DNA from: Clostridia bacterium
Lineage (GTDB): Bacteria; Bacillota_A; Clostridia; Monoglobales; Monoglobaceae
Assembly (NCBI GenBank): GCA_017436135.1
Contig: JAFSDQ010000015.1
Coordinates: 77,517-141,516 of the forward strand
Length of the DNA: 64,000 nt
Direction of reading: 5' to 3'
The position numbers and the translations under genes were made by a program. The notes below the pieces were generated by a model. That model had not been told where the DNA came from, did no database searches, and was given only the letters and a program-made list of their open reading frames with translations. Of this stretch, positions 9,465-19,478 are shown in pieces. Numbering within the stretch: position 1 is the first letter of the stretch; every line of letters begins with the position of its first letter.

Positions 9465-12400
9465 TTATTTCTCAAATCTGAACCAGCCAAGCTGACAAGC
9501 CTTGTTGGAATTTGGATCTCCGCCAAAGTCGAGATAAACCGTATACGTTCCTGCAGGAACGGGATTGCTCAACTCCGCAATTTCTTCTGTAAATACCCCC
9601 GGCTCACAGGGTGCCGTCTGAATGGCAGTGGTTGCAATAACGTTGTTGTCAGCATCAACTACACGAACATTTATCGGCTGTCCTGCGTGTTCTTCATCAG
9701 TAACATAGTAGTTTATCGTCATCTTGCTGCACTGTGCCAGAGTACGAACATTGGAATATCCCGCTGTCGTTCCCGGGAGTGCAAACATAAGCTTTCTGAG
9801 TGCATCTACTCTGTCATATCTTACATACTCAAAGGGTCTGTCGGGATTCATAATACTAATATTTTTATCCCATCTTCCGCCCTGATAACGAGCCTCTGAA
9901 GCTATGTCGGACGAATCCGCACCCTTCTTAATAAATCCAAAGTATGTCATATTGGAGGTCTTGCCTTTTCCTTCGTAAACGAAATCAAGATAAATATCGT
10001 ACGTGCCCGCCTTGACATCTTTAATCAGCGGAACCTTTATAGGTGTTACATCATAGAAGCCCTGATTGAGTGTCCTGATTTCCGCAACAGGCTCGCCTGT
10101 GGGCTTTACAAACTTTTCGGTTGGCTCACAAAGATACACCCTGATAAGCTGACCGAGATATTGGTCACGGCTGCCCGCCGCAAGCACAAAGTAATCAGAA
10201 TCTTCATCAATGGTCCTGTTTGCAAAGCGAACCGTATTTCCCGTCCATGTAGATTTAACACCGTTTATGTACGGGTTCTTGGTTCCAAGACTGCTGTCGG
10301 CTATGAAGAAGTCAGGTTGTGCTCCCGCTCCGGAGATGCGATCGGTATAGTTTGCCAGATATGTAACGTTACTGAATTCCTCTGTTTTATCAGTTCTTGT
10401 TCTGTTGAAAACGCTTATACCGCCAATCTCTACCGAGAAGTAATCCTTTACTTTAATCCATACATTGTTCTTCCCCTTGGTGTCATCAATCATAAATCTC
10501 AATGTATTTGCCTGCTCGTTGCTCGGCGCATCGCTCTGGGGAATTTCAACATCATATTTCTTACCGCTCTCCATACTCTGACCAACTGTTACCTCAAGCT
10601 TATCAAAGGTCCAATGACCAAGACTGCGGAAGTTTATAATCATTTCGTTTGCACTATCGCCGAAGTCTACGTCCGAGAACTCTATGTATTGACCATCGTT
10701 TGAGAACTTCGCAAAGCCATCCTCTGCATCTACTGTTACGCCCTCTGATATTTTTGCTTCTTTTGCACTATACTTCATACTATATTCTTCGTTCTCAAAT
10801 CTTCTGTAGTTGTTCATATACGGAGCTTCTCTATCAAGGTGTGCCCCCGCAAAGAACGGACGCTCTTCACTGAAGTATTCATCTGCAAGTGCGTCTGCAA
10901 CAGGAATGGTATCATCAAGCTCTATATTACCCAAATACTGATTGTTCCACTCTCTGCAGTACGCTTCAACACCATCAACGCCCTGGAAAAGCTTCATTCT
11001 GGCATAAGTATCGCCTGTAAGGAATGAGAGATTTTCAAACGTGTCATAGCCATGAGCGTTTCCATCCCAATAAATCAATATATCGTAATGGTTTCCGTCA
11101 GGCTTCTGCGTTGTTTTATATACATAATTATTGCGAACCGTTGTATGACTCTTGTCGATACTTGCATTTGTACCATTTGTGTATATTGCTCCTGCATCCT
11201 GTGTAAGCAAGCATGCGTCGTGAAAATCATTGTACGCAATATCACAAGCAAGGAAGGGTGCATTACCATGTCCAACCTGTGACTCGGGTCCGTCCAGGAA
11301 CTTATAATACTCATTTCTACCAAAGTCTAACGCGCCTCTTCCTGTGTTATAAACAGTATTGTTGTAAATTGCAAATCCACCGCGCGGAACAGTTACATGT
11401 TCCCACGCCTGGGTATCCGCGTGAATACCTGAAACGTACGCACCCATATATCCGCAGTCATTCATAATATTATTTTCAAGATATGTGTAAAGACCTATCA
11501 TATACACTGCCGCAGCTGCACTGTGGTCAATTCTTGAATTTGTAATAATATTATCACTGCCGCTTATAAAGATACCAAGCTCTCCCCTTTGGGGTGCACC
11601 CTCTTTAGCATTGTAGTAAGGGAAGTCAATATATCCGTTACGCTGATCAGAAGAAATGGTATAGTGAGCAATATATCTCATATTCATACCGTTGAGCATA
11701 CACATCGTGCTGTCCTTCATTACCACGCTTCCGCCAATTGTTTCAAAGCCCTCGATATTTACATATTTTCTGCCTGTCAAATCAGCGACCAGCATTCTCG
11801 CCTTTGCTTCAACATTTACAGTCTTTGGGTCTGCTCCCTCGGGCAAAATCATATACATTCTGTCCTCGTCTTGAGGCTTCACCCATTCTCCCGGGAGATT
11901 CATCGCATTTTTATGTCCGACAATCATACCCCAGTTCCACTGGTCATTTGTTTCCTTATTTATCGTCAGGGAGTTAGCCCAGTTTCTCCACCACCATCTC
12001 TGCTGTCTGTATTCATCAGAGATAATAAGCTTACCCTTGGTGCTGCTCTCTATAAGGCCATTATTCATCGCATATCCGTTAGAGAATATGCCTACATACA
12101 TTCCTCCCTGCCAATAGTTATCCTCCTGGTCGAGAAGCATATCGCTGACAATCGCATCATAGTCTGCGCTCTCGTATTCGGTAGAAACAGTTTCATACGA
12201 TGTCGCTTTATTTTCCTTCTTTTGCAGCTCTGTTGCACGCTTTTCCCACTCTACGCCCCCAACCTTGAAGGCATCGGCATCTCCCGAGGCTTTGATAAGG
12301 TCAGCTCTTACGCCCCACGCATTGCTGAGTTCCTTGCCCGTTGTAAGGTGTCCGGGAGCATCAGGATATCTCGCCTCCGTCTGAAGCTTGTCGTCTATAA

Positions 12401-13802
12401 AGATCTGATTTCTTCCAAGCCCCAAATCAAAATTCATACCGAATATATATACACCCTTTTCTTCATCAAAAAGAGCGGGTCTTCCAAGAGGCTCGTTTGC
12501 AGAAATAACAACTCTCTCGCCCTCTGCCGCCTTAAAGGTGATAGGCGCCTTTGCAGTACCGTCATTCTGCGGGGTAAGAACTTCTCTGTATGTACCCTCG
12601 CGCACTATAACAGTATCTCCCGCTACCGCAACAGATGCCGCCTTTGCAAGCGTTTTAAACGGTGACATAGAGCTACCCGAGTTATTGTCGTTTGCCACAT
12701 CATTTTGAGCTACATAGTATGTGTTTCCTTTTATTTCCGCCTCCGCAGGTCCTATAAACTCTTCAAACTTCGCGAGGGCAAAGTTATAAAAACCCTCTTC
12801 TTCAAGTATATCACGAACCGTATACTTATCATCAATTGCAATCAAGCCGTCCTTGTAACCAACGGTTTCACCCGCAAGCTCTGCAAAGAAACGAACAGCC
12901 GCCCAAACTCTGCCCTCATGATTTATTATTACGTTATCAGGACCATCTGTCGGTTGTGACAGTCCCTCTGTAATTTTGCACACACCATTCATCACAACTA
13001 CCTCGTGCGTGTCACTTCTCATAAGAACATAATTCTTTTCGGGAATAACCTCGTGATAATATCCTGTCGCCTTTGCCAAAGTATTGATAGGCAGATATAT
13101 AGATCCGTTAAAGAAGTACGGCAAAAGCTGTGTGTCATTATTATCAAGGTAACGCTTGCCGCCATTTACAACTATAGCAGATGCGTTTTCGTGCATCAGA
13201 ACGGTTGATGTAGTTTCTATTGAGTACCTCTGCACATTCTCGTCGTCAGAAAATTTAGGGATTGGCGCAGTGGACGGAGGCCCCATCGTCAGCTCCTTTT
13301 CAAATCGCAACTCTTTAATGCTTATCCCTTCATCTGAAGCAATGGTAATCTGCTTCTCCCCCCGCCGCTCTACGTATTCACTCAAAGCACCGTAAGCACC
13401 CCATGTTCTGTACTGCGGCTCTTGGTCTTTGCCGAGGTTTTTACCAAATTCCAATTTATATTCTAAATCTGTTCCGTATTCCAGATTAACTGCATTATAA
13501 GTATCTGTGTCGCTGGACAAAACTATATTGCCGCCGCCTGTATATTTAATGGTTACACTTCGGGAGCCATAAGGCAGATAAAATCCCCATGTTGCACTTC
13601 CGCCCGCATCAATTTGAACGCCATTTTGCGTTGCTGTTGCATTATTTGTAAAAATACAGTCCTCTGGGCTTACCAGATGCTCGCTTTCACCCGGATAATA
13701 CCCCGGAGTCCAGACGTATGTTGGTTTGTCTGTCCCTGCAAACGCCGATATTGACGAAAACAGCATAGCCGCCACAAGGATTCCGCATAATATTTTCTTC
13801 AT
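9465..13802 (-). CDS. Secreted right-handed beta-helix protein (pectate-lyase-like), paralog A
   Basis: The 1445-residue product has a signal peptide (MKKILCGILVAAMLFSSISA, cleavage after AFA). An N-terminal beta domain (about 25-190) is followed by a copper-amine-oxidase-N/stalk-like domain (about 205-345; IVVNGGKRYLDNND, YLPINTLAKATGY). A DUF1565-type entry then leads into a right-handed parallel beta-helix (about 358-950; TYYVAQNDVANDNNSGS, SPFKTLAKAASVAVAGDTV, VREGTYREVL, then repeated NNTVYNTGRG-like coils). CBM6-like and other beta domains run to the C-terminus (about 960-1445). In known families this helix fold includes polysaccharide lyases (PL1, PL9) and related hydrolases; the catalytic residues were not identified here. 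The start is supported by AGGAGGT in the 36-bp gap. Its paralog lies immediately upstream. Confidence 0.8.
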   Translation of the reverse strand: MKKILCGILVAAMLFSSISAFAGTDKPTYVWTPGYYPGESEHLVSPEDCIFTNNATATQNGVQIDAGGSATWGFYLPYGSRSVTIKYTGGGNIVLSSDTDTYNAVNLEYGTDLEYKLEFGKNLGKDQEPQYRTWGAYGALSEYVERRGEKQITIASDEGISIKELRFEKELTMGPPSTAPIPKFSDDENVQRYSIETTSTVLMHENASAIVVNGGKRYLDNNDTQLLPYFFNGSIYLPINTLAKATGYYHEVIPEKNYVLMRSDTHEVVVMNGVCKITEGLSQPTDGPDNVIINHEGRVWAAVRFFAELAGETVGYKDGLIAIDDKYTVRDILEEEGFYNFALAKFEEFIGPAEAEIKGNTYYVAQNDVANDNNSGSSMSPFKTLAKAASVAVAGDTVIVREGTYREVLTPQNDGTAKAPITFKAAEGERVVISANEPLGRPALFDEEKGVYIFGMNFDLGLGRNQIFIDDKLQTEARYPDAPGHLTTGKELSNAWGVRADLIKASGDADAFKVGGVEWEKRATELQKKENKATSYETVSTEYESADYDAIVSDMLLDQEDNYWQGGMYVGIFSNGYAMNNGLIESSTKGKLIISDEYRQQRWWWRNWANSLTINKETNDQWNWGMIVGHKNAMNLPGEWVKPQDEDRMYMILPEGADPKTVNVEAKARMLVADLTGRKYVNIEGFETIGGSVVMKDSTMCMLNGMNMRYIAHYTISSDQRNGYIDFPYYNAKEGAPQRGELGIFISGSDNIITNSRIDHSAAAAVYMIGLYTYLENNIMNDCGYMGAYVSGIHADTQAWEHVTVPRGGFAIYNNTVYNTGRGALDFGRNEYYKFLDGPESQVGHGNAPFLACDIAYNDFHDACLLTQDAGAIYTNGTNASIDKSHTTVRNNYVYKTTQKPDGNHYDILIYWDGNAHGYDTFENLSFLTGDTYARMKLFQGVDGVEAYCREWNNQYLGNIELDDTIPVADALADEYFSEERPFFAGAHLDREAPYMNNYRRFENEEYSMKYSAKEAKISEGVTVDAEDGFAKFSNDGQYIEFSDVDFGDSANEMIINFRSLGHWTFDKLEVTVGQSMESGKKYDVEIPQSDAPSNEQANTLRFMIDDTKGKNNVWIKVKDYFSVEIGGISVFNRTRTDKTEEFSNVTYLANYTDRISGAGAQPDFFIADSSLGTKNPYINGVKSTWTGNTVRFANRTIDEDSDYFVLAAGSRDQYLGQLIRVYLCEPTEKFVKPTGEPVAEIRTLNQGFYDVTPIKVPLIKDVKAGTYDIYLDFVYEGKGKTSNMTYFGFIKKGADSSDIASEARYQGGRWDKNISIMNPDRPFEYVRYDRVDALRKLMFALPGTTAGYSNVRTLAQCSKMTINYYVTDEEHAGQPINVRVVDADNNVIATTAIQTAPCEPGVFTEEIAELSNPVPAGTYTVYLDFGGDPNSNKACQLGWFRFEK

Positions 13803-13838
13803 AATCCTACCTCCTGTATATTTAAATTATTACACTGT

Positions 13839-16800
13839 CTATTCAAACCTGAACCAGTTGAGTTGATAGGTCTGTCCTTTATCATTACTGTCAGGGAAGT
13901 CAAAGTACACTCTGTAGTTTCCTGGTGCTACACTTTGGGAAAGCTCTACAAGCTGTCCCCCTGCCGAAGAAGCGCCTGTATTAAACGTTCCTGTGGCAAC
14001 TGTGGTTTCTTCAGAGGTTTCGCTGTTATACGATACCACCCGAACCCCAACATCTGCAGCTGTATCATTTTTACCCATAACTGTATATGCCACTTTTATA
14101 TCAGAGCATTCTTCGTTGATTACATCAACATCGCTGTAACCCACTGTATCTCCGGGCAAAACAAAGGTAAGCTTAAACCTTGCTGTAGTGGTTCTGTCTT
14201 CCAAAGCTGCAACAAACGACGATTCGCTGTCTTTTTTAGTACTGATGGAAGAATCGTACAAACCGCCCTGATAGCGCACTTGAGCTCCTATCTCTGATGT
14301 ATTCTTATCTTTTGAAAGGAATCCGCAATAGAGTATTGTTGATGTTTCGCTTACAGCTGTAGTTTCCTTTCTGAATTCAAGATAAATATCATAGGTACCT
14401 GCCTTTATATACCCGTCGGCATTTGTAACAGGAACCTTTATTGGTGTTATGTCTGACATTTTCTGATTATATACAACAAACTTTGCAACAGGGGTCTTTC
14501 CTGTTTTAACAGGATTATTAAAGCTGTCAGTCGGCTCGCACACATACACATATACAGGCTGCTTACGCAGCTGATCACGAGAGCCCGCTGCCATTACAAA
14601 ATAATCAGAATCATCCGTAATAGTCACATTTGCATATCGAAGAATTGTGTTTTCAAGAGTATTATGAACCGCTGAACAATGAGGATTAGAAGCCGGAATA
14701 TCATTAGATAAAAGCATACTTTTTGTAAGCTTATCTACCACATTGGTTGAATTATGAGGCAAAGCATCCGTATACTGGCTCATATATGTAAAGTACGAAA
14801 ACAGCTCTGCTGAATCCTCCTTTAGCTCTCTTTTATAAACACTCAATCCGCCAATTCGCACAGAGTATAAATCCACAACCTTTAATCTGACATTCTTTTT
14901 CCCGCTTGTAGGATTTATGGTAAATCTGTGGGAACAGGTCTGGTCCCCCTGTCTTGGCTCCTGTTGAGGGAGTGTAATTTTATATGTCTGCCCCTCTGAC
15001 GGGTCGCTGTCAAAGATGTTAAGCTCAAGCTCATCAAAGGTCCAGTTTGCATCACACCGATAGCTTATAACCATTTCATTAGAGCCTGTGCCAAAATCAA
15101 CCTCTGAAAAATCGAGATACTGATTGTTTGCAGTATAAGACACATATCCGTCAGAAGCATCCATAACCACTTCTGCATCAGACGGAGTTGCCTCTGCCGC
15201 TCTGTACTGCATAGAATAGTTGTTTTCTTTAAGCTTGTTATAATTGTTGAGGTAATAATCTTCTCTGCCAAGATACGCCCCTGCAAAGAAAGGTCTGTCC
15301 TCGCTAAAATATTCATCTGCCAAAGCATCTGCAACAGGCTTTGTACTGTCAAGCTCCAACGCTCCAAGCTTATGATTGTTCCAAAGTCTGCTATAAGCTT
15401 CTGCCCCCGGAACACTGGCAGGGGAAATGAGCCTCGGGCCCTTTTCTCCTGTAACAAAAACCAGATTATCGTAGGTATCAAAACCATTTGCACTGCCATC
15501 CCAATAGAGAAGAACCTCATAGGGGTTTGTATATCTTTCGTCTACCGTTTTATAAATATAGTTTCTGCGGAAATCTGTAGCCTTCTTGTCAAAAACAGTG
15601 TTTCTGCCGTGAGCATATACCGTTCCCGCATCCTCTGTCATAAGACACGCATCGTGGAAATCGTTGTACGCAATGTCCATGGGAAGCAAAGGCGCGCTGC
15701 TGTGAGAAATAATGTATGGGTTTGCCTTTACATCATCAAACTCATTTTTGTTGATGCTTACAGCACCTCTACCCACATTATATACCGTATTATTATAAAC
15801 AGAAAGTCCGCCTCTCGGCTTCCCCATAGGCTCGTAAGGAACCGTTTCTATACAAATTCCCGCAACATAAGACCCCATATATCCGCAGTCATTCATTATA
15901 TTGTTCTCAATATAGGCATAGGTGCCTGTGCAGTACACAGCGGCACCTGCACTATGGTCAATTCTTGAATTTACGATTATGTCGTCTGTTCCTCCAAGAT
16001 AAATTCCGTTCTCGCCCCTTTGGGGTGCCCCTGCATTTTTAAAATCAAAGGGAAAATCCAGGTAGCCCTGTTTTGGGTCTGCGTTCAATGTGTAATGAGA
16101 AATATATTTCATATCCATTCCGTTGAGCATACACATTTCACTGTTATTCATAGTTATACCGCCGCCAAATGTGTCAACGCCCTCAATGTTAATATATTTT
16201 TTGTCCGTCAGGTCAATTACACGCTGTCTTGCTTTTGCTTCAACCTTTATATCCTCAGGGTCAATGCCCTCCGGTAAAATCATTTTAAGCGCCTTATTCT
16301 TGACTACCCATTCATAATCAACGGACATGGCGTTTTCGTGACCAATTATCATACCATAATTCCATTGGGAATTACTGCCGTTGCTGATGGAATTGCACCA
16401 ATTATCCCACCAATACATTTTTGTTCTCTCGTTGGAGATAGTCAGCTTTCCGTCTGTGCTGCTTTCGATTTTCCCCGAAAGAACAGCATAGCTGTTGCCG
16501 AATGTGCCTACATAAATTCCACCCTTCCAATAGTCATCCTCATAGCCCAGCAAACAATCTCCCATCATGGTTGTAAGGTCAACTGCATTTGCATCGGTGT
16601 CTACCTTAAAGATGTCCCCTCTTACACCCCATGCCTGGCTTAAATTATCCTTATGGACATTTTCCTCTGTAGGATCGGGAAATCTTGCTTCGCTTTTCAT
16701 TTCTCCATTCACAAAAATCTGGTCTTTGCCTGTTCCCATTGTACCTGTGCCATTATTTATACCACTCATATCAAAGGTATATACTCTTTTTTCCTCATCG

Positions 16801-18341
16801 GTAAGAGTGCCTCCGCTTATCTCTTCTGTGGCAGAAATAACAACCCTCTTGCCCTCTTCTGCCTTGTAGGTTATAGGAGCTCTTTCAGTTCCGCTGTTTG
16901 CAGGAACAAGAGTTTCTCTGTAAGTTCCCTCCTGCAACACAACAGTATCTCCTGCCACCGCAATCTGTGATGCCGCTAAAAGAGTTATAGGTGACGAATA
17001 TTCGCCTGTATTTGAATCCTTACCTACTCCCTCCGGGGCAACATAATAGGTTTTGCCCGAAAGCTTGCTCTCTGCAAAAGGTTCTATTTTTTCAGACATA
17101 TAGGCGTAAAAATCCCCGTCCTCCATAATGTCACGGACAGTATACTTGTCATCAATGGCAACAAGACCGTTTTTATAGTCTACCGTTTCTCCCGCAAGTT
17201 CACCAAAATATCGAACAGCCGCCAGAATTTCTCCCTCTCTGTAAATAAATACATTATCAGGAGCCGCCACAGGCTCTGACAACCCCTCTGCAACCGTACA
17301 ATTACCACCCATAAGCACAACCTGGTGAGAATCACTTCTCATCAAGGCATAACCCTTTTCAGGAATTACCTCGCAGTAATAGCCAAGAGCCTTTGCAAGG
17401 GTGGAAACAGGAAGGTACATAGACCCGTCAAAATTATAAGGCTCTGTTTCGATATTATTGTTGTCAATATATCTTCTTCCGCCGTTTACCAGAATTACAT
17501 TGGCGTCCTCATGTATAATTACCGTAGACATGGTTTCCATTTCGTATTTCTGCTCTGTTTCATTGTCAGAAAATTCAGGAATATAGCTACGGGGAAACGC
17601 TGTGCTTTCTACCGTATAAGGACCCATGGTTATTTCTTTTTCAAAACGCAATTCGTGTATGTATATTTCTTGGTCGGAGGCGATTGTAACCATTTTTTCT
17701 CCACTATGCTCAACCTGCTCCACAAGTACACCGTAAGAACCAAATGTTCTGTATTGAGGGTTGCTTGCTCTCCCCGAATTTACTCCAAATTCGATTCTCT
17801 GTTCTGCTCCGCTCCCCTCGCAGAGCTCAACAGGATTATAAGAAAACTCCTCGGTTGTCAGAGTTATGTTTCCACTTCCTGTGTACTTTATAATAATACT
17901 TCTGGAATTGTAGGGAAGATAAAAGCCCCAGGTCGCACTTTCCCCGGCACAGATTTTTATGCTTCCGTCCTCTTCAGGTACTGCGGTCACACAATCTTGT
18001 GCATTTACAATATGCTCTGTTTCTCCAAACAAATATCCCGGCATATAGCCTTTATATGTATCGGAATTTTTGAATTCTGCAATATATCCGTTTCTCACGC
18101 CGGGATACTTTGCATCAAAAGCTTCACGGAATGCAGCAATGGTTGAATATTCTGCAGCCGCTTTATCTTCCTCTGCTTTGTTTTCATTCCAATAGCTTTT
18201 TGCCTTTTCGTCCGCCTTTCCTAATGCCCAGTCGTCAGCATATTCTGTATACAAGGAGGGTTTTGTCCGTCCTGCCATAACGGAAACCGAGGACAACATC
18301 ATAAATGCAGCAATTATACCGCAAAAAATTCTTTTTTTCAT
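13839..18341 (-). CDS. Secreted right-handed beta-helix protein (pectate-lyase-like), paralog B
   Basis: The 1500-residue product is the first gene of the surface cluster. It has a signal peptide (MKKRIFCGIIAAFMMLSSVS, cleavage after VMA) and then a 65-residue charged insert (ADDWALGKADEKAKSYWNEN) absent from paralog A. After that come the same modules in the same order: N-terminal beta domain, stalk-like domain (VNGGRRYIDNNN, YLPVSTLAKALGY), DUF1565/beta-helix (KTYYVAPEGVGKDSNTG, GDTVVLQEGTYRE), and C-terminal CBM-like domains ending QLNWFRFE. Long stretches align with paralog A almost residue by residue, so this is a tandem duplication. Extracellular binding or cleavage of a plant or host glycan is inferred. 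A regulator gene of the DeoR family is divergently transcribed from the 240-bp upstream gap, which also holds palindromes. Confidence 0.8.
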   Translation of the reverse strand: MKKRIFCGIIAAFMMLSSVSVMAGRTKPSLYTEYADDWALGKADEKAKSYWNENKAEEDKAAAEYSTIAAFREAFDAKYPGVRNGYIAEFKNSDTYKGYMPGYLFGETEHIVNAQDCVTAVPEEDGSIKICAGESATWGFYLPYNSRSIIIKYTGSGNITLTTEEFSYNPVELCEGSGAEQRIEFGVNSGRASNPQYRTFGSYGVLVEQVEHSGEKMVTIASDQEIYIHELRFEKEITMGPYTVESTAFPRSYIPEFSDNETEQKYEMETMSTVIIHEDANVILVNGGRRYIDNNNIETEPYNFDGSMYLPVSTLAKALGYYCEVIPEKGYALMRSDSHQVVLMGGNCTVAEGLSEPVAAPDNVFIYREGEILAAVRYFGELAGETVDYKNGLVAIDDKYTVRDIMEDGDFYAYMSEKIEPFAESKLSGKTYYVAPEGVGKDSNTGEYSSPITLLAASQIAVAGDTVVLQEGTYRETLVPANSGTERAPITYKAEEGKRVVISATEEISGGTLTDEEKRVYTFDMSGINNGTGTMGTGKDQIFVNGEMKSEARFPDPTEENVHKDNLSQAWGVRGDIFKVDTDANAVDLTTMMGDCLLGYEDDYWKGGIYVGTFGNSYAVLSGKIESSTDGKLTISNERTKMYWWDNWCNSISNGSNSQWNYGMIIGHENAMSVDYEWVVKNKALKMILPEGIDPEDIKVEAKARQRVIDLTDKKYINIEGVDTFGGGITMNNSEMCMLNGMDMKYISHYTLNADPKQGYLDFPFDFKNAGAPQRGENGIYLGGTDDIIVNSRIDHSAGAAVYCTGTYAYIENNIMNDCGYMGSYVAGICIETVPYEPMGKPRGGLSVYNNTVYNVGRGAVSINKNEFDDVKANPYIISHSSAPLLPMDIAYNDFHDACLMTEDAGTVYAHGRNTVFDKKATDFRRNYIYKTVDERYTNPYEVLLYWDGSANGFDTYDNLVFVTGEKGPRLISPASVPGAEAYSRLWNNHKLGALELDSTKPVADALADEYFSEDRPFFAGAYLGREDYYLNNYNKLKENNYSMQYRAAEATPSDAEVVMDASDGYVSYTANNQYLDFSEVDFGTGSNEMVISYRCDANWTFDELELNIFDSDPSEGQTYKITLPQQEPRQGDQTCSHRFTINPTSGKKNVRLKVVDLYSVRIGGLSVYKRELKEDSAELFSYFTYMSQYTDALPHNSTNVVDKLTKSMLLSNDIPASNPHCSAVHNTLENTILRYANVTITDDSDYFVMAAGSRDQLRKQPVYVYVCEPTDSFNNPVKTGKTPVAKFVVYNQKMSDITPIKVPVTNADGYIKAGTYDIYLEFRKETTAVSETSTILYCGFLSKDKNTSEIGAQVRYQGGLYDSSISTKKDSESSFVAALEDRTTTARFKLTFVLPGDTVGYSDVDVINEECSDIKVAYTVMGKNDTAADVGVRVVSYNSETSEETTVATGTFNTGASSAGGQLVELSQSVAPGNYRVYFDFPDSNDKGQTYQLNWFRFE

Positions 18342-18405
18342 AAATTCCCCTCCAAATAATTTTTATTTCAATACTCTTTCAAAGAATATTGTATCATAAA
18401 TTTGT

Positions 18406-18438
18406 ACATTGGTATATGTAAATTCGTACCAATAATGT
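18406..18438. promoter_or_regulatory. Palindromic candidate operator upstream of the beta-helix cluster
   Basis: Arms ACATTGGTA (18406-18414) and TACCAATaATGT (18427-18438) form an inverted repeat 65-100 bp upstream of the start of the 1500-residue gene, within the divergent gap. On the minus strand a TACAAT-like -10 lies downstream of it, but I could not find a convincing -35. It may bind the adjacent DeoR-type regulator or another carbohydrate regulator; this is inference from position and symmetry. Confidence 0.4.
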
Positions 18439-18534
18439 TGCAACTCGTGATTTGACGCGGTATGTTCATCTGTATAAAATATTTGGGAATATCGGTTACA
18501 TCCCCTTATCGAGGAGTCAACAAAACTCCTCTTG

Positions 18535-18563
18535 TTGACAAAAAAAGTATCTATTGATATAAT
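18535..18563 (+). promoter_or_regulatory. Sigma-A promoter of the deoR-type gene
   Basis: TTGACA at 18535-18540 and TATAAT at 18558-18563 are separated by exactly 17 bp, a full consensus match. It lies 80 bp upstream of the regulator start codon. Just downstream, TCAATAT (about 18586) and ATATTGA (about 18602) form an inverted repeat that could be an autoregulatory operator. Confidence 0.8.
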
Positions 18564-18643
18564 AAAACAATCAAAAACGATTGTCAATATATGGCCAAAA
18601 TATTGATAAACGCTCAATATCAATCAAAAAAAGAGGGGTATGT

Positions 18644-19396
18644 ATGTTAAAAGAAGAAAGATATGATAAGATATTGGAAATATTAGAAAATGACACCTAT
18701 GTTACGGCGCAAGAACTCAGCAAACGGCTTTATGTAAGTCTGCCTACAATTCGTCGTGACCTTTCAGAATTATATAGCCGTGACCTGCTGGTAAGAACCC
18801 ACGGAGGTGCTAAAAAAGCAAAGGCAGAGCTTACCGTAATGCCGCTGGATATCAGGCAAAAGGTTAACCACGGCATAAAAAGAAATCTTTGTCAGGCTGC
18901 CGCAAGCCTGTTGAAGCATGACGATGTGATTTTTCTTGATGCCTCCACAACAGTATGGCAAATGACGGATTTTATTTCTCCAAACCTCAATATTACAGTA
19001 GTAACAAACAGCATTCCCTTATCGGTCCAATTGTCACGGCGTGGGTTGGTAAATTTTTGTACGGGAGGGGCATTAAGGCAAAGGTCTATGTCATATGTAG
19101 GAATATTTGCACAGAATTTTACAGAAAACTTTAACTTTGACAAGGTATTTTTCTCCTCTTACGGAGTAAATGACGAAAACATTATAGTTGACACCTTGCT
19201 GCCCGAAGTATTGTTGCGGAAATCCGTTTTTGCCCAATGCAAGGAGAAGGTTTTTCTATGTGACAGTTCAAAATTTTTTCTGCCTGCAACTTATAATTTG
19301 ATAAATCTGGAAAGCGTAGATTATCTTATTACAGACAAAAAGGATTTAAAGAATAAATTCAGCAAAGATTTTGCGAAAAAAATTATTTATGTATGA
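18644..19396 (+). CDS. DeoR-family transcriptional regulator
   Basis: The product is 250 residues when started at ATG 18644, chosen because AAGAGGGG (18631-18638) is well placed before it. Residues 1-57 form the DeoR-type winged helix-turn-helix (RYDKILEILENDTYVTAQEL, SLPTIRRDLSELYSRDLLVR). The rest is the sugar-phosphate-sensing DeoRC domain (DVIFLDASTTVWQMTDFI, VVTNSIPLSVQL, FCTGGALRQRSMSYVG). DeoR regulators usually repress sugar catabolism genes and respond to phosphorylated sugars. It is divergent from the beta-helix/LamG/SLH cluster, so that cluster is the likely target, though this is inferred from position. It ends before a terminator shared with the convergent phosphoribosyltransferase gene. 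Confidence 0.88.
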   Translation: MLKEERYDKILEILENDTYVTAQELSKRLYVSLPTIRRDLSELYSRDLLVRTHGGAKKAKAELTVMPLDIRQKVNHGIKRNLCQAAASLLKHDDVIFLDASTTVWQMTDFISPNLNITVVTNSIPLSVQLSRRGLVNFCTGGALRQRSMSYVGIFAQNFTENFNFDKVFFSSYGVNDENIIVDTLLPEVLLRKSVFAQCKEKVFLCDSSKFFLPATYNLINLESVDYLITDKKDLKNKFSKDFAKKIIYV

Positions 19397-19441
19397 TGTA
19401 ATTCTTCTCAATTCATTATTTACATCTGTTGTATAAAACAC

Positions 19442-19466
19442 AAAAAGCCGCATAAAGCGGCTTTTT
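19442..19466. terminator. Bidirectional Rho-independent terminator
   Basis: AAAAAGCCGC/GCGGCTTTTT with a short ATAAA loop, flanked by A and T runs. It lies between two convergent genes and can serve both. Confidence 0.88.
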
Positions 19467-19478
19467 CAATATGAAATT

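Noticed and set aside
18363..18623. Minus-strand 86-codon frame in the divergent gap upstream of the beta-helix gene
   Set aside because: It covers the deoR promoter and palindromes, has no ribosome binding site and no recognisable domain.
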